NCBI GenBank assembly: GCA_012727425.1
Contig: JAAYHQ010000007.1
Coordinates: 1-50,307 of the forward strand
Reading direction: 5' to 3'
Origin: Bacillota bacterium
GTDB lineage: Bacteria > Bacillota > UBA4882 > UBA10575
DNA: 50,307 bases
Part shown: positions 9,646 through 17,594 of the stretch, piece by piece
Numbering within the stretch: position 1 is the stretch's first letter
Layout of the letters: every line of letters begins with the position of its first letter
Notes under the pieces: generated by a model
Databases searched by the model: none
Told to the model about the DNA's origin: nothing
The model's input: the letters and a program-made list of their open reading frames with translations, nothing else
Made by a program: the position numbers and the translations under genes

Positions 9646-9852
9646 TCACTGACTACTGCTATAGGGTTGCTGTACGGGGACGATCTTCCCCTCCAGAATT
9701 TCATTTAATGCGGTCGAAACTGCTCCAATCGCCCTGTCTTCTTTGGAGTCGCTTTCATCAATGATCTGGCGGGCACGTTTGGCAGCGGTGACAACAAGCG
9801 CATACCTGTTGCTCACCTTGGCCAGAAGCTCGTCTAAAGAAGGTGTAATCAT
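9646..9852 (-). CDS. rpoZ: DNA-directed RNA polymerase omega subunit
   Basis: Small RNA polymerase subunit, 68 residues, that helps beta-prime folding and assembly. It shows [10 protein letters not shown] near the N-terminus and the conserved [15 protein letters not shown] core, followed by an acidic stretch and an A-I-x-E-I-xxGKI end typical of Bacillota omega. The ATG at 9852 fits family N-termini, but GGGAGG lies 13 nt upstream, longer than usual; the in-frame TTG at 9879 overlaps that signal less well. It sits directly downstream of gmk, the normal gmk-rpoZ pair. Confidence 0.92.
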   Translation of the reverse strand: MITPSLDELLAKVSNRYALVVTAAKRARQIIDESDSKEDRAIGAVSTALNEILEGKIVPVQQPYSSSQ

Positions 9853-9916
9853 TGGTGCGGTGATGCCTCCCTCAACCAATACTCACATATAACCTTAAGC
9901 AGTTTTTCCAGTTTTG

Positions 9917-10513
9917 TCAAGGGTTAAGGAATCGCTTCCAGTACCCGCGGGTTACTTTAACTTCTTCGGCATTGATGATCGCTTCCACCCGCCGGCAGGC
10001 CTCCTCCAGCTGGTCATTGACGACGACATAATCATAGGATGTCACGGCGGCTAATTCCTTTTCAAGATAGGCTAGTCTTTTCTTGATCGCGTCTTCATCT
10101 TCGGTTTTCCTCTCCCTTAACCGCCGGGTTAATTCGGTAATTGATGGCGGATGGAGAAAAATCAAGACCGCATTGGCGTAATTCTGACGGATCTGAGCAG
10201 CTCCCTGAATGTCCACATCTAAAATCACGTGTTGTCCCTTCTGAATCAGCGCTAGAACCTGTTTTTTGGGCGTACCATAATAATGACCATAAATCTCCGC
10301 CCATTCTAAAAAACCGTTATTCTGACACTCCGCCCAAAACTGCTCTTTTGATAAAAAGTAGTAATCGACCCCGTCGACCTCCTGCCCGCGGGGTGGACGG
10401 GTCGTCGCCGAGATTGAGTAGGTCAGATCAGTTCGTTTGGCCAGCACTTTTTTTAAAACCGTATTTTTTCCCACTCCGGACGGACCCGAAAGAACAAAAA
10501 GCAAGCCTTCCAT
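9917..10513 (-). CDS. gmk: Guanylate kinase
   Basis: Phosphorylates GMP to GDP with ATP. 198 residues. The P-loop GPSGVGKNT is at residues 10-18, with Asn where the family usually has Ser or Gly. The GMP-binding segment SISATTRPPRGQEVDGVDYYFLS follows as several motifs, with the usual Y and E contacts. The RBS AGGAG is 9 nt upstream. It lies 6 nt downstream of remA, so remA-gmk-rpoZ are probably cotranscribed. Confidence 0.97.
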   Translation of the reverse strand: MEGLLFVLSGPSGVGKNTVLKKVLAKRTDLTYSISATTRPPRGQEVDGVDYYFLSKEQFWAECQNNGFLEWAEIYGHYYGTPKKQVLALIQKGQHVILDVDIQGAAQIRQNYANAVLIFLHPPSITELTRRLRERKTEDEDAIKKRLAYLEKELAAVTSYDYVVVNDQLEEACRRVEAIINAEEVKVTRGYWKRFLNP

Positions 10514-10519
10514 CGAATA

Positions 10520-10789
10520 TTACTCCTCAGGATCATTATTCACAACTTCCTTAGAGCTTAAACGGTGCGCAACAGTTTCGGGTTGTACTGCCGAAAGGAT
10601 AAGGTGAAGGCTATCCACAATAATCACAGCTCTGGTCCTTCTGCCGTATGTAGCATCAATCAAGGTTCCACGCTCGCGGCTCTCCTGAATAATCCGTTTG
10701 ATCGGAGCCGATTCGGGACTAACAATTGCCACAATGCGATTGGCTGCAACCATATTACCAAAACCGATGTTGATTAATTTGATATCCAT
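10520..10789 (-). CDS. remA: Extracellular matrix regulator RemA (DUF370)
   Basis: Homologue of Bacillus subtilis RemA, an oligomeric DNA-binding regulator of matrix and osmoprotection genes. 89 residues with the signature opening [20 protein letters not shown], then the SAPIKR and [14 protein letters not shown] segments. The position beside gmk and rpoZ is conserved across Bacillota. The RBS (GGGGGA) is 11 nt from the ATG. Targets in this organism cannot be deduced from the window. Confidence 0.95.
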   Translation of the reverse strand: MDIKLINIGFGNMVAANRIVAIVSPESAPIKRIIQESRERGTLIDATYGRRTRAVIIVDSLHLILSAVQPETVAHRLSSKEVVNNDPEE

Positions 10790-10810
10790 TCGGAGTGGAA
10801 TCCCCCTTTT

Positions 10811-11125
10811 TTACTGGTTACCAAAACGCTCTAGCAAAGCCTGCTTCTGCCGGGAACCTAGCCCTTGGATCCTTCTGGTCTCGTCGATCCCGATCTCATT
10901 CATGATCTTACGGGTGCGAACCTTGCCAATCCGCGGTAAAGACTCCAGTAAATAGGCAACCCGCATCTTCGCGATCACATCATTGTCCGTCTGCTCCAGA
11001 ATTTCACGGATTCCGGTCCGTCCGGCTTTTAAGTCTTGGCGGATTTTTGCCCGTTCGCTCCTCACTTTCTGGGCCTTTTTCAAAGCCTGTTTTTTTTCTT
11101 CTAGTGTCAGTTTGGGAAGCGGCAT
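10811..11125 (-). CDS. mihF: Integration host factor, actinobacterial type (mIHF)
   Basis: Nucleoid-associated DNA-binding protein, 104 residues, unrelated to HU/IHF. A basic N-terminal helix (about residues 8-35) is followed by a helix-two-turn-helix core with LLESLPRIGKVRTRKIMNEIGI, in which the GKVR turn is the DNA-contact hallmark. The end has a GLGSRQKQALLERF motif. A strong AGGAGGTGAAAAG RBS precedes the ATG. It sits 21 nt upstream of remA and directly after yicC. The family is best known in Actinobacteria; its presence between yicC and remA recurs in some Bacillota as I know the family. Confidence 0.88.
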   Translation of the reverse strand: MPLPKLTLEEKKQALKKAQKVRSERAKIRQDLKAGRTGIREILEQTDNDVIAKMRVAYLLESLPRIGKVRTRKIMNEIGIDETRRIQGLGSRQKQALLERFGNQ

Positions 11126-11136
11126 CTTTTCACCTC

Positions 11137-12018
11137 CTATTCAATATTTTGAACTTGTTCTCTCATGTTCTCAATCTCACTCTTCACTTCTACAATATAA
11201 CGGGAGATGGATAACTCGCTGGTTTTGGCCGCAATCGTATTAATTTCACGGTTTAATTCCTGACAAATAAAGTCGAGTTTTTTACCGATGGCCCCCGGCG
11301 CCGTCAGTGTTGACAAAAACTGCTCCAAATGACTTTTAAAGCGGACCACCTCTTCGGTAATGGACGACCGTTCAACATAAAAAAGGACCTCCATGGCCAA
11401 CCGGTGTTCGTCCACTTCAACTTCCGCCAACAACTCCGCCAGGGCCTTGGTTAGCTTTTCCCGGTAGAGGCCGGGCAACGCCACCGCCAAGCGCTCTATT
11501 TCTTTGATCGTCTGGCCTAAGCGTTGAATTCGCACCTTCAAGTCGGCAGCCAAGTTCTCCCCTTCGCGGCGGCGCATCGCCAACAACTCTTGAACGGCAC
11601 CTTGCACCGCTTTGACCACCGCTTGTTCGAGTGCTTCTTCGTTTACTTCCTCCTTTTTTACGAAGAGATCGGGAAGTAACAGGATTTGCTCAACCCCGAT
11701 TTTGCCGGGAAGCCGGAACTCCTTCCGGACCTGGTTCAACTGGCGCAAGTAATCGGCCAGGACCGCTTGGTCAATCTCCAACCGGCAACTGCGGTTTTCC
11801 GGGCGTTCCTCAATGGCCACGTAAAGGTCGATCTTCCCCCGGTGGAGCACCGGACGCACCTGTTTGCTGATGCTCTCTTCAAGCCAGGAATAATTCTTCG
11901 GCAAACGGACCGTTAGATCAAAAAAACGATGGTTCACGCTACGGACTTCCACCGAAACCAAGTAGTTAGGATCATCCTCCAGTTTATACCTGCCGTAGCC
12001 CGTCATACTAAAAGGCAT
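11137..12018 (-). CDS. yicC: YicC family endoribonuclease
   Basis: YicC/YloC-type RNase, 293 residues. It begins MTGYGR after a short MPFS lead, the family's hallmark N-terminus, and contains SVNHRFFDLTVRLP. The C-terminal DUF1732-like domain has the LDFICQELNREINTIAAKT segment. The start at 12018 has AAGGAGT at 9-nt spacing; the in-frame upstream codon at 12048 lacks an RBS. It is the first gene of the yicC-mihF-remA-gmk-rpoZ run, divergent from htrA. No convincing promoter was found for it. Confidence 0.94.
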   Translation of the reverse strand: MPFSMTGYGRYKLEDDPNYLVSVEVRSVNHRFFDLTVRLPKNYSWLEESISKQVRPVLHRGKIDLYVAIEERPENRSCRLEIDQAVLADYLRQLNQVRKEFRLPGKIGVEQILLLPDLFVKKEEVNEEALEQAVVKAVQGAVQELLAMRRREGENLAADLKVRIQRLGQTIKEIERLAVALPGLYREKLTKALAELLAEVEVDEHRLAMEVLFYVERSSITEEVVRFKSHLEQFLSTLTAPGAIGKKLDFICQELNREINTIAAKTSELSISRYIVEVKSEIENMREQVQNIE

Positions 12019-12156
12019 TGTATCTAGACTCCTTATGCAGAAAGGCAAACAAAGGTCTATTCCAACGAGGGCCGATAAGACAATCCACGTACTTTATTCC
12101 ACCTAGAGAAGGAAACTCCTCCTTTTTCACCAGAAATTTCTGTAATTTTCCACGGG

Positions 12157-12181
12157 GGAACTTTTCACCGGCGGTAACGTT
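12157..12181 (+). promoter_or_regulatory. ECF-sigma-type promoter candidate for htrA
   Basis: GGAAC (12157-12161), exactly 16 nt, then CGTT (12178-12181). This matches the general -35 AAC / -10 CGT pattern of ECF sigma promoters (sigma-W/sigma-E like). It lies 76 nt upstream of the htrA start. The ECF sigma gene itself lies just downstream of htrA, which supports the assignment. Confidence 0.6.
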
Positions 12182-12257
12182 TAAATCCAACAAAGAATTA
12201 AGTCCAAGGCCAAATTCTGTTCCGAATAAACTAAAACTTGCGCGTAAGGAGGAATGG

Positions 12258-13469
12258 ATGATGGGAAGATTCCCCCAACGTTACCGTAATCTGTTAACCT
12301 TATTATTTGTTGTGATCGTCACTTCTATGATCACTTCCGCAGTCTTTCTGGCTTTTTACGGAAAGAAAGAGCAATCCCCGCCCGCACCGGCCGCCAATAC
12401 CGCCAGTGAAGAGCAACCCATGGTCCAACCCGCCGCCTTTAAATTCGGTACCGATGATAGCGCTTCTTCCTGGGAAAAGGCCATCATTAATGTGCACCAA
12501 AAAGTGGCACCCGCAGTCGTCTATATTGATACCGAACGGACAGTGAAGACGAACCCGATGATTCCCGAATTCTTCCGGGAATTTTTCGGCCCCGGTTTCT
12601 TTGATTTTTACGGACCGCGGGAATACAAACAACAAGGAACCGGTTCGGGCTTTCTAATCCGCCCGGATGGCTACATCGTCACCAACTACCACGTGATTCA
12701 AAATGCGGACAAAATAACCGTCAACTTGAAAGGCGGCAAAAAATACGATGCCAAGGTTGTGGGGGCCGACCGCAAATATGATCTGGCCATCTTGAAGATC
12801 AATGCAAAAAATCTCCCCTACTTAGAGATGGGCGACTCCGACCGCCTGCAGATCGGGCAGTGGGTCGTGGCCGTCGGCAACCCCTACGGTTTGCACGAAA
12901 CGGTGACCGTCGGCATCATCAGCGCCTTAAACCGTTCCATCTCCAATAGTAAAGAGGAGGGTTATCTCATCCAGACCGATGCCGCCATCAACCCGGGCAA
13001 CAGCGGCGGACCCTTGGTGAACCTGAAAGGGGAAGTAATCGGGATCAATGAGGCCATCCTGTCCAACGCCCAAAATATCGGTTTTGCGATTCCGATTAAA
13101 CTCCTGAAAGATAATCTAGATGCCCTAATCAACGAGGGCAAGATTACCCATGCGGAATCGACCGTACCCTGGCTGGGCATTTATATGCATGACGTGAACG
13201 AAGACATGACGGAATATTTTAATCTGCCCTTCAAGACCGGTGTTTATGTGGGCCGTGTTGTTGCGGGCTCACCCGCCGACAAAGCCGGCATTCGCCCGCA
13301 AGATATCATTACCCAAGTCAACCGGCAGGAGATCAAGTCCGGTGAAGAGTTGGCCGCCATCATCCAAAAAATGAAGGTCGGCGATACCGTCTCCCTGCTG
13401 GTCTGGCGGGAGGACGCCTTTAAAAAGTTCGACGTCATCCTCGAAGCAAAGCCAGAAGACCAAAGGTAA
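12258..13469 (+). CDS. htrA: HtrA/DegP-like S1C serine protease
   Basis: Membrane-anchored, extracytoplasmic quality-control protease, 403 residues. One N-terminal transmembrane segment (about residues 12-34) is followed by a Pro/Ala-rich linker and a trypsin-like domain. The catalytic triad residues are visible: His in TNYHVIQ, Asp in KYDLAIL, Ser in NPGNSGGPL. A single C-terminal PDZ domain carries AGSPADKAGIRPQD. AAGGAGG lies 5 nt before ATG-ATG (12258/12261), which fixes the start; the open frame from 12018 is not used. It is followed by an ECF sigma/anti-sigma pair, and its own promoter looks ECF-type, so it is probably part of an envelope-stress response. Confidence 0.95.
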   Translation: MMGRFPQRYRNLLTLLFVVIVTSMITSAVFLAFYGKKEQSPPAPAANTASEEQPMVQPAAFKFGTDDSASSWEKAIINVHQKVAPAVVYIDTERTVKTNPMIPEFFREFFGPGFFDFYGPREYKQQGTGSGFLIRPDGYIVTNYHVIQNADKITVNLKGGKKYDAKVVGADRKYDLAILKINAKNLPYLEMGDSDRLQIGQWVVAVGNPYGLHETVTVGIISALNRSISNSKEEGYLIQTDAAINPGNSGGPLVNLKGEVIGINEAILSNAQNIGFAIPIKLLKDNLDALINEGKITHAESTVPWLGIYMHDVNEDMTEYFNLPFKTGVYVGRVVAGSPADKAGIRPQDIITQVNRQEIKSGEELAAIIQKMKVGDTVSLLVWREDAFKKFDVILEAKPEDQR

Positions 13470-13478
13470 AACCTGCTT

Positions 13479-13507
13479 TTGACATAACAAATATTAAGCG
13501 GTAAAAT
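13479..13507 (+). promoter_or_regulatory. Sigma-A promoter for the ECF sigma gene
   Basis: Perfect TTGACA (13479-13484), 17-nt spacer, TAAAAT (13502-13507). It lies 10 nt after the htrA stop and 37 nt before the sigma-factor ATG. The operon can therefore be expressed independently of htrA. Confidence 0.8.
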
Positions 13508-13544
13508 GCTGGTAAGAGCTTATTTCAGAAAGGGTTTGGATACT

Positions 13545-14147
13545 ATGCTGCAATCGGAAACCTTATCACTGGTCCGCACGGCACCGACACCGGATGTTTT
13601 GGAGGAATTTGAGAAGCAAGTCAAGACCTATGAAAAGGCCTTTTATCACTTTGCTTACCGTTTAACCGGGAATCATGACGACGCCGAGGATTTAACCCAA
13701 GAGGCACTCCTCAAGGCTTATCGTGCTTTCCACCGCTTTAAAGCAGGCACGGCCTTTGACCGTTGGGTTTACCAAATTATCTATCGTCTGTTTATTGACC
13801 AGTACCGGAAGAAACGGCGGCGTCCCTTTGTGGCCTCTTTGGACGAAGCTCCCCCCCATCTTGACCAGGAAAAACCGAAAGACGTCCCCGACCACAGCAA
13901 GCTGCCGGAGGATTATGCCCTCCGCTACGAACTGGGCGAAACAATCCAAAAAGCCCTGTTGCGTTTACCGGAGGAGTTCCGTGCCGCCGTGGTTCTCTGT
14001 GATGTCCAGGGCTTCTCCTACGAAGAGATCAGCAATATCCTCCAGTGTTCACTCGGTACGGTCCGCTCCCGGATCCACCGGGGGCGACGACAGCTTCGGG
14101 AATATTTACACCCATACCTTAACGGGGAAAGGGGAAAAAAACAATGA
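13545..14147 (+). CDS. ECF RNA polymerase sigma factor (sigma-70 family)
   Basis: Alternative sigma factor, 200 residues, of the extracytoplasmic-function type. Region 2 is seen in DAEDLTQEALLKAYRAF, and region 4 has LPEEFRAAVVLCDVQGFSYEEI followed by the helix-turn-helix GTVRSRIHRGRRQL. I start at the ATG at 13545 because the in-frame ATG at 13506 lies in the -10 element of the promoter. Its stop overlaps the start of the anti-sigma gene (ATGA), so the two are coupled. Likely held inactive by that membrane protein and released by envelope stress; htrA is the prime target candidate. Confidence 0.94.
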   Translation: MLQSETLSLVRTAPTPDVLEEFEKQVKTYEKAFYHFAYRLTGNHDDAEDLTQEALLKAYRAFHRFKAGTAFDRWVYQIIYRLFIDQYRKKRRRPFVASLDEAPPHLDQEKPKDVPDHSKLPEDYALRYELGETIQKALLRLPEEFRAAVVLCDVQGFSYEEISNILQCSLGTVRSRIHRGRRQLREYLHPYLNGERGKKQ

Positions 14148-14686
14148 ATTGCCATCGTGTCCAAAGTCTGCTCTCGGCCTATCTTGACCAGGAGCTCTCC
14201 CCCGAAGAACGGCGCCTGATTCGCAGCCACCTCTTTAACTGTGCGGTGTGCGCCCAATGCTTCGAAGAGCTTTCCCGGATCAAGAAATATCTTGGGAGTT
14301 TGGAGCCACCCCAACCCCAGATCAACCTGGTTGATAATTTTCTCAGCTTCAAGTTGCATGTGGTTGAGACCAATCCGTGGGTATGGGCGAAACGGCTGGC
14401 TTTAACGGCCGCCTGTGTCTTTCTTTTCCTTCTCACTTCCGTTTATTTATTCCCGGTAAATGATCCCCATCGGAAAATTGCTGGCCATGAGGTTGAATAC
14501 CGTCAGTTCCATGAACAGTTCACCCCTTACCAGCTTGTCAGCGAACAAAGCAGCAACGTCAACCTCTTCCTGCAAGAAGAGGAAGCGGAGGAGAAGAGCA
14601 ACCAAAACAAAAAGAAAGACCATTTCTATCTCTCTCTCCCACAACACAAAACCCTTATCCCCGGAATTCCGGTTTCATCCCGTTAA
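14144..14686 (+). CDS. Zinc-finger anti-sigma factor (RsiW-like)
   Basis: Single-pass membrane anti-sigma factor, 180 residues. The N-terminal cytoplasmic part carries the ZAS motif H-x3-C-x2-C in SHLFNCAVC, with the upstream partner His or Cys near MNCHRVQ. A transmembrane helix spans about residues 85-105. The extracytoplasmic tail (~75 residues) is acidic/basic and Gln/Asn-rich and would be the sensor or protease target. It overlaps the sigma gene by 4 nt. No RseP/PrsW-type protease is in the window, so how it is cleaved is not visible. Confidence 0.92.
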   Translation: MNCHRVQSLLSAYLDQELSPEERRLIRSHLFNCAVCAQCFEELSRIKKYLGSLEPPQPQINLVDNFLSFKLHVVETNPWVWAKRLALTAACVFLFLLTSVYLFPVNDPHRKIAGHEVEYRQFHEQFTPYQLVSEQSSNVNLFLQEEEAEEKSNQNKKKDHFYLSLPQHKTLIPGIPVSSR

Positions 14687-14765
14687 AGGACTTCGGCACC
14701 TCCAAACCGGTCGCCGCATACAATGGCATGGAAACGACTGCGGAAAGTTTGGAGGTGGGTGCTGA

Positions 14766-15179
14766 TTGCGTGCCTTGTATCCTTACCCGGCCGTCCAGTA
14801 TATTCCACTGAACTTCAAAGTCCTTCTACAGCAGGAGAGCAAGTCATCCCGCCCTTTTATCCTGATCGGGCGGGAGATCTTTACCCAGCAGGAAGCATTT
14901 GGGGCAAACTCCGGGGTACAACTGCCGGCCCTTAAGGAAACCACCGACCAGCTTCTGCTTATGGTCGGTGGTTTTGAACCACTAGAAATGAAATACCGGG
15001 GGTTTTATATAACAATCAAGGCTGTTCCCCGCCCCATGATTGGTTTAATCTCCGTGCCGCGCTGCTATTTTTATAAAGAAACCCTGGTTTTTCAAGCCAA
15101 AACCGCCGACGGTAAGCTGCTAGCCGCCAAAACATGCCAACTGCCACTGCCGCGTCGCCGGGTTGGCCGGGTTACATAA
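14766..15179 (+). CDS. Unidentified protein; reading frame uncertain
   Basis: No family recognised. The frame 14766-15179 (137 residues) reads like real coding sequence, with Val/Ile/Phe-rich beta-like stretches. Its only start is a TTG with GGAGG ten nt upstream, and an in-frame TGA lies directly before that TTG. In the other frame an ATG at 14723 opens a convincing signal peptide (about residues 1-28: basic N-end, hydrophobic core, VYS cleavage-like end). That frame stops at 14935. The simplest view is a secreted protein split by a +1 frame change between about 14800 and 14830, by mutation or sequencing error. The location directly after the anti-sigma gene suggests the same envelope-stress operon. 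Confidence 0.5.
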   Translation: MRALYPYPAVQYIPLNFKVLLQQESKSSRPFILIGREIFTQQEAFGANSGVQLPALKETTDQLLLMVGGFEPLEMKYRGFYITIKAVPRPMIGLISVPRCYFYKETLVFQAKTADGKLLAAKTCQLPLPRRRVGRVT

Positions 15180-15294
15180 TTTAAAGCCGGAACGGAACCA
15201 CCCTTGCCCCAGCCGTGCGAAGACCAGAAGGAACCAGACTTCCGGAGGAGAAAATCAAGAAGATAAATAAAGATCAAAGATCGGAGGAAGAAAG

Positions 15295-15810
15295 ATGCAT
15301 AAGGATATTGCCTTCAACGAATATGCGCAGGAGGTTATCACGCAGCTCGCCAACGGCGGGGCCTTTTTAACCGTTAAAGACCCCGGCCAAAACCGCGCCA
15401 ACATCATGACGATCGGTTGGGGAACCATCGGTTACATATGGCGCAAACCCATCTTCATGGTGATGGTCCGCTATTCCCGGCATACCTACGGCTTATTGGA
15501 AAAAACCGGCGAATTTACCGTCAGTGTCCCCTTAAATCAAGACCGCCGCAAAGAACTGTTGATCTGTGGACGGCAGTCCGGCCGGGATCTTGACAAGTTT
15601 AAGGAGTGTGGTTTCACTCCGGAAAAGGGTAAAACCGTGGACACACCGATCATCAAAGAGTGCCCCCTGCACTTCGAATGCCGGGTCGTTTACCAACAAG
15701 CTATGGAACCGGGACAGCTCAGTCCGGAATTACGGTCGAGCTGTTACCCAACCCCGGATTATCATGTCCTCTATTACGGTGAGATCCTCGCCAGCTACCT
15801 TACGGAATAG
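15295..15810 (+). CDS. Flavin reductase family protein
   Basis: FMN-binding split-barrel protein, 171 residues, of the flavin-reductase-like family. The N-terminal part has the FMN-contact segment ANIMTIGWGTIGYIWRKP and the RYSRHTYGLLEKTGEFTVSVP pattern. It probably reduces flavin or binds FMN for an unknown partner. A GGAGGAAAG RBS precedes the ATG. Its 3' end overlaps the convergent UDP-sugar pyrophosphorylase gene by 11 nt. Substrate not deducible. Confidence 0.88.
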   Translation: MHKDIAFNEYAQEVITQLANGGAFLTVKDPGQNRANIMTIGWGTIGYIWRKPIFMVMVRYSRHTYGLLEKTGEFTVSVPLNQDRRKELLICGRQSGRDLDKFKECGFTPEKGKTVDTPIIKECPLHFECRVVYQQAMEPGQLSPELRSSCYPTPDYHVLYYGEILASYLTE

Positions 15811-17404
15811 CCGCAGACATCTCCTTTTTCAGCTCCGCAATGGTTTTCGGCGTCCAACGCCCGGCTACCTTTTTTAAACCATAGACCGTCATCAGCTTCC
15901 GCTGTAAACCAGCATGAAGCTTGGTGGCGGTTGTTTTTAGGTCCTTTGCCGGATCGGCGGCCTGCGGGAACCGGGGATCGTTCAGCCCAACCCCACTGGC
16001 AAGCAAGGTCTCCAACGCGATTTTAGCCGCCAAGAAACGATCGTATTTGTCAATGCCGAAGACATAAAAGTCATCCAACATCCCGATAACCTCCCAGGTT
16101 ACTTGCTCGGCCTGGGAATAACGGCCGGCATCCTTATCCTGATCCGAGAAACGCACCGGCAAGTTTGTCGTGATCTCTTCCAGATGAGCCACCAGGTATT
16201 CCAAGTTAAAGAGGCCGGTGGCGCAGTTGAAGAGGATCTGCTCCCCTCTTTGCTCGGCGGCCAAGACCTCTTCCTGGGAGATCGCCACACCCAAATCGGC
16301 ACAGTTCAACCGGCCATTTTGGTCAAGGACCAGTACGCCGCCCTTGGTATCGACAATAGTCCGGAACGCAAACTCAAAGCCGGCAGTCTTTTCTTGGAGG
16401 GCAAGCAAGGCAACGGCTACCGGGTTCACCGTAAAGCCCAGGTTGTCAACGTTGCCTAAGTAGACCAACTTGACTCCACGGGCTAATAGTTCACGGTAAC
16501 AAGGGCCTAAGATCTGAAAGTTCTGGCCATGCCCGCCGGGCATCGGAAGGGGATTATTGGGTTTGCCGTACGCGGTGGTAAAAACCTCCTTCGGCCGCCC
16601 GAAACTGCTGTGGGTGTAAGCCGCCAGCATCGGTTGCACCCCAGTTAACACTTCTTTGTTGATCTCCACCCCCGTCTCGTCCATTAAATCACGCAGGTAA
16701 GGACTGTCCCCAAAGCTTTCGTAGGCCTTCTCCAACTCCTGGTAGTTATAGATGCTGGCCATTTGAAAGAGGGGCAGGATCCGTTGCTCCTTGCTCCCGG
16801 TATATAGTTGGTAGCGGAGAATTTCCAGCAAAAGGGCGCGCATTTTCAATTCAATAAAAGTCGCCCCTGGGGTGCCGTCTTCGTTAATGTACCCGGGGAC
16901 CAAAGCTTTCGCTTTGTTCCGTCCAAGCTCCGCCAGGAAGTGGAACTGATCCGCACAGATCTCGTACAATTCGGGACTAAGAGCCACGTTCTTTTTATAA
17001 TCAAAGTAACTGCTGGCCGACCCGCCGTTTAAGACCCCATAACCCACATAGGGGTAGAGCAAAATCCCGATCCGGGTCAGTCCGGCCCGGTCAAAAAGGC
17101 CGGTCTCCCCTTCCACCCGGCAATAGGCGGACAGATCGAGGTCCAGACCCCAGTGGCGCAAACGTGCTTCCGCGGTGGCCAGATCAACCCGTACTTCCAG
17201 CGGGACGGTGAGATCGACAATCTGTTTCCCGTCGATCCGCGGAAAGCCCGTAGGCTGCACCGGCTGGAAACGGTCAAACTCCCCCGCATTATAGCGCGTT
17301 AAAATAGCTCTGGTCAGTTCTAAATCAATCCCCTTGCGCCGCATCGCGTCCGCCAAAGGAGCCGGAAAACCGTAATTATCCCGTGTTCGATCGAAAGAAC
17401 TCAT
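15800..17404 (-). CDS. UTP-glucose-1-phosphate uridylyltransferase family (UDPGP)
   Basis: Nucleotidyltransferase of the eukaryotic-type UDP-sugar pyrophosphorylase family, 534 residues, probably making UDP-glucose or UDP-GlcNAc. It shows PMPGGHGQNFQILG, the uridine/sugar loop, and KLVYLGNVDNLG, the metal/sugar site of this family. A C-terminal domain follows. The start at 17404 (MSSFDRTRD) has AAAGGA at 8-nt spacing; the frame continues to 17512 without an RBS. This family differs from the short bacterial GalU. The sugar specificity is uncertain. It converges on the flavin reductase gene with an 11-nt overlap. Confidence 0.8.
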   Translation of the reverse strand: MSSFDRTRDNYGFPAPLADAMRRKGIDLELTRAILTRYNAGEFDRFQPVQPTGFPRIDGKQIVDLTVPLEVRVDLATAEARLRHWGLDLDLSAYCRVEGETGLFDRAGLTRIGILLYPYVGYGVLNGGSASSYFDYKKNVALSPELYEICADQFHFLAELGRNKAKALVPGYINEDGTPGATFIELKMRALLLEILRYQLYTGSKEQRILPLFQMASIYNYQELEKAYESFGDSPYLRDLMDETGVEINKEVLTGVQPMLAAYTHSSFGRPKEVFTTAYGKPNNPLPMPGGHGQNFQILGPCYRELLARGVKLVYLGNVDNLGFTVNPVAVALLALQEKTAGFEFAFRTIVDTKGGVLVLDQNGRLNCADLGVAISQEEVLAAEQRGEQILFNCATGLFNLEYLVAHLEEITTNLPVRFSDQDKDAGRYSQAEQVTWEVIGMLDDFYVFGIDKYDRFLAAKIALETLLASGVGLNDPRFPQAADPAKDLKTTATKLHAGLQRKLMTVYGLKKVAGRWTPKTIAELKKEMSAAIP

Positions 17405-17523
17405 GCCGTCATTCCTTTCGCATCGAGATTTCGCCTGGTTACCAGGCCTTTTATCTAATTCTTGTTTGTTTCCGCTTTTTCCTTCAAAAAAGTTAAAATA
17501 TTCTGCGTACAAGCGTCCTCCCC

Positions 17524-17552
17524 TTGTTCTTTCGGGAAAATGGTAGTATAAT
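17524..17552 (+). promoter_or_regulatory. Sigma-A promoter for serC
   Basis: TTGTTC (17524-17529), 17-nt spacer, perfect TATAAT (17547-17552), 42 nt before the serC ATG. Confidence 0.75.
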
Positions 17553-17594
17553 TGCTCTAAACAAATCTACAGCGGAAGCGAGGTCTTGTTGGCA

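Noticed and set aside
15181-15215. Second ECF-type promoter before the flavin reductase gene
   Set aside because: GGAAC and CGTG are 15 nt apart with a weak -10; not better than chance.
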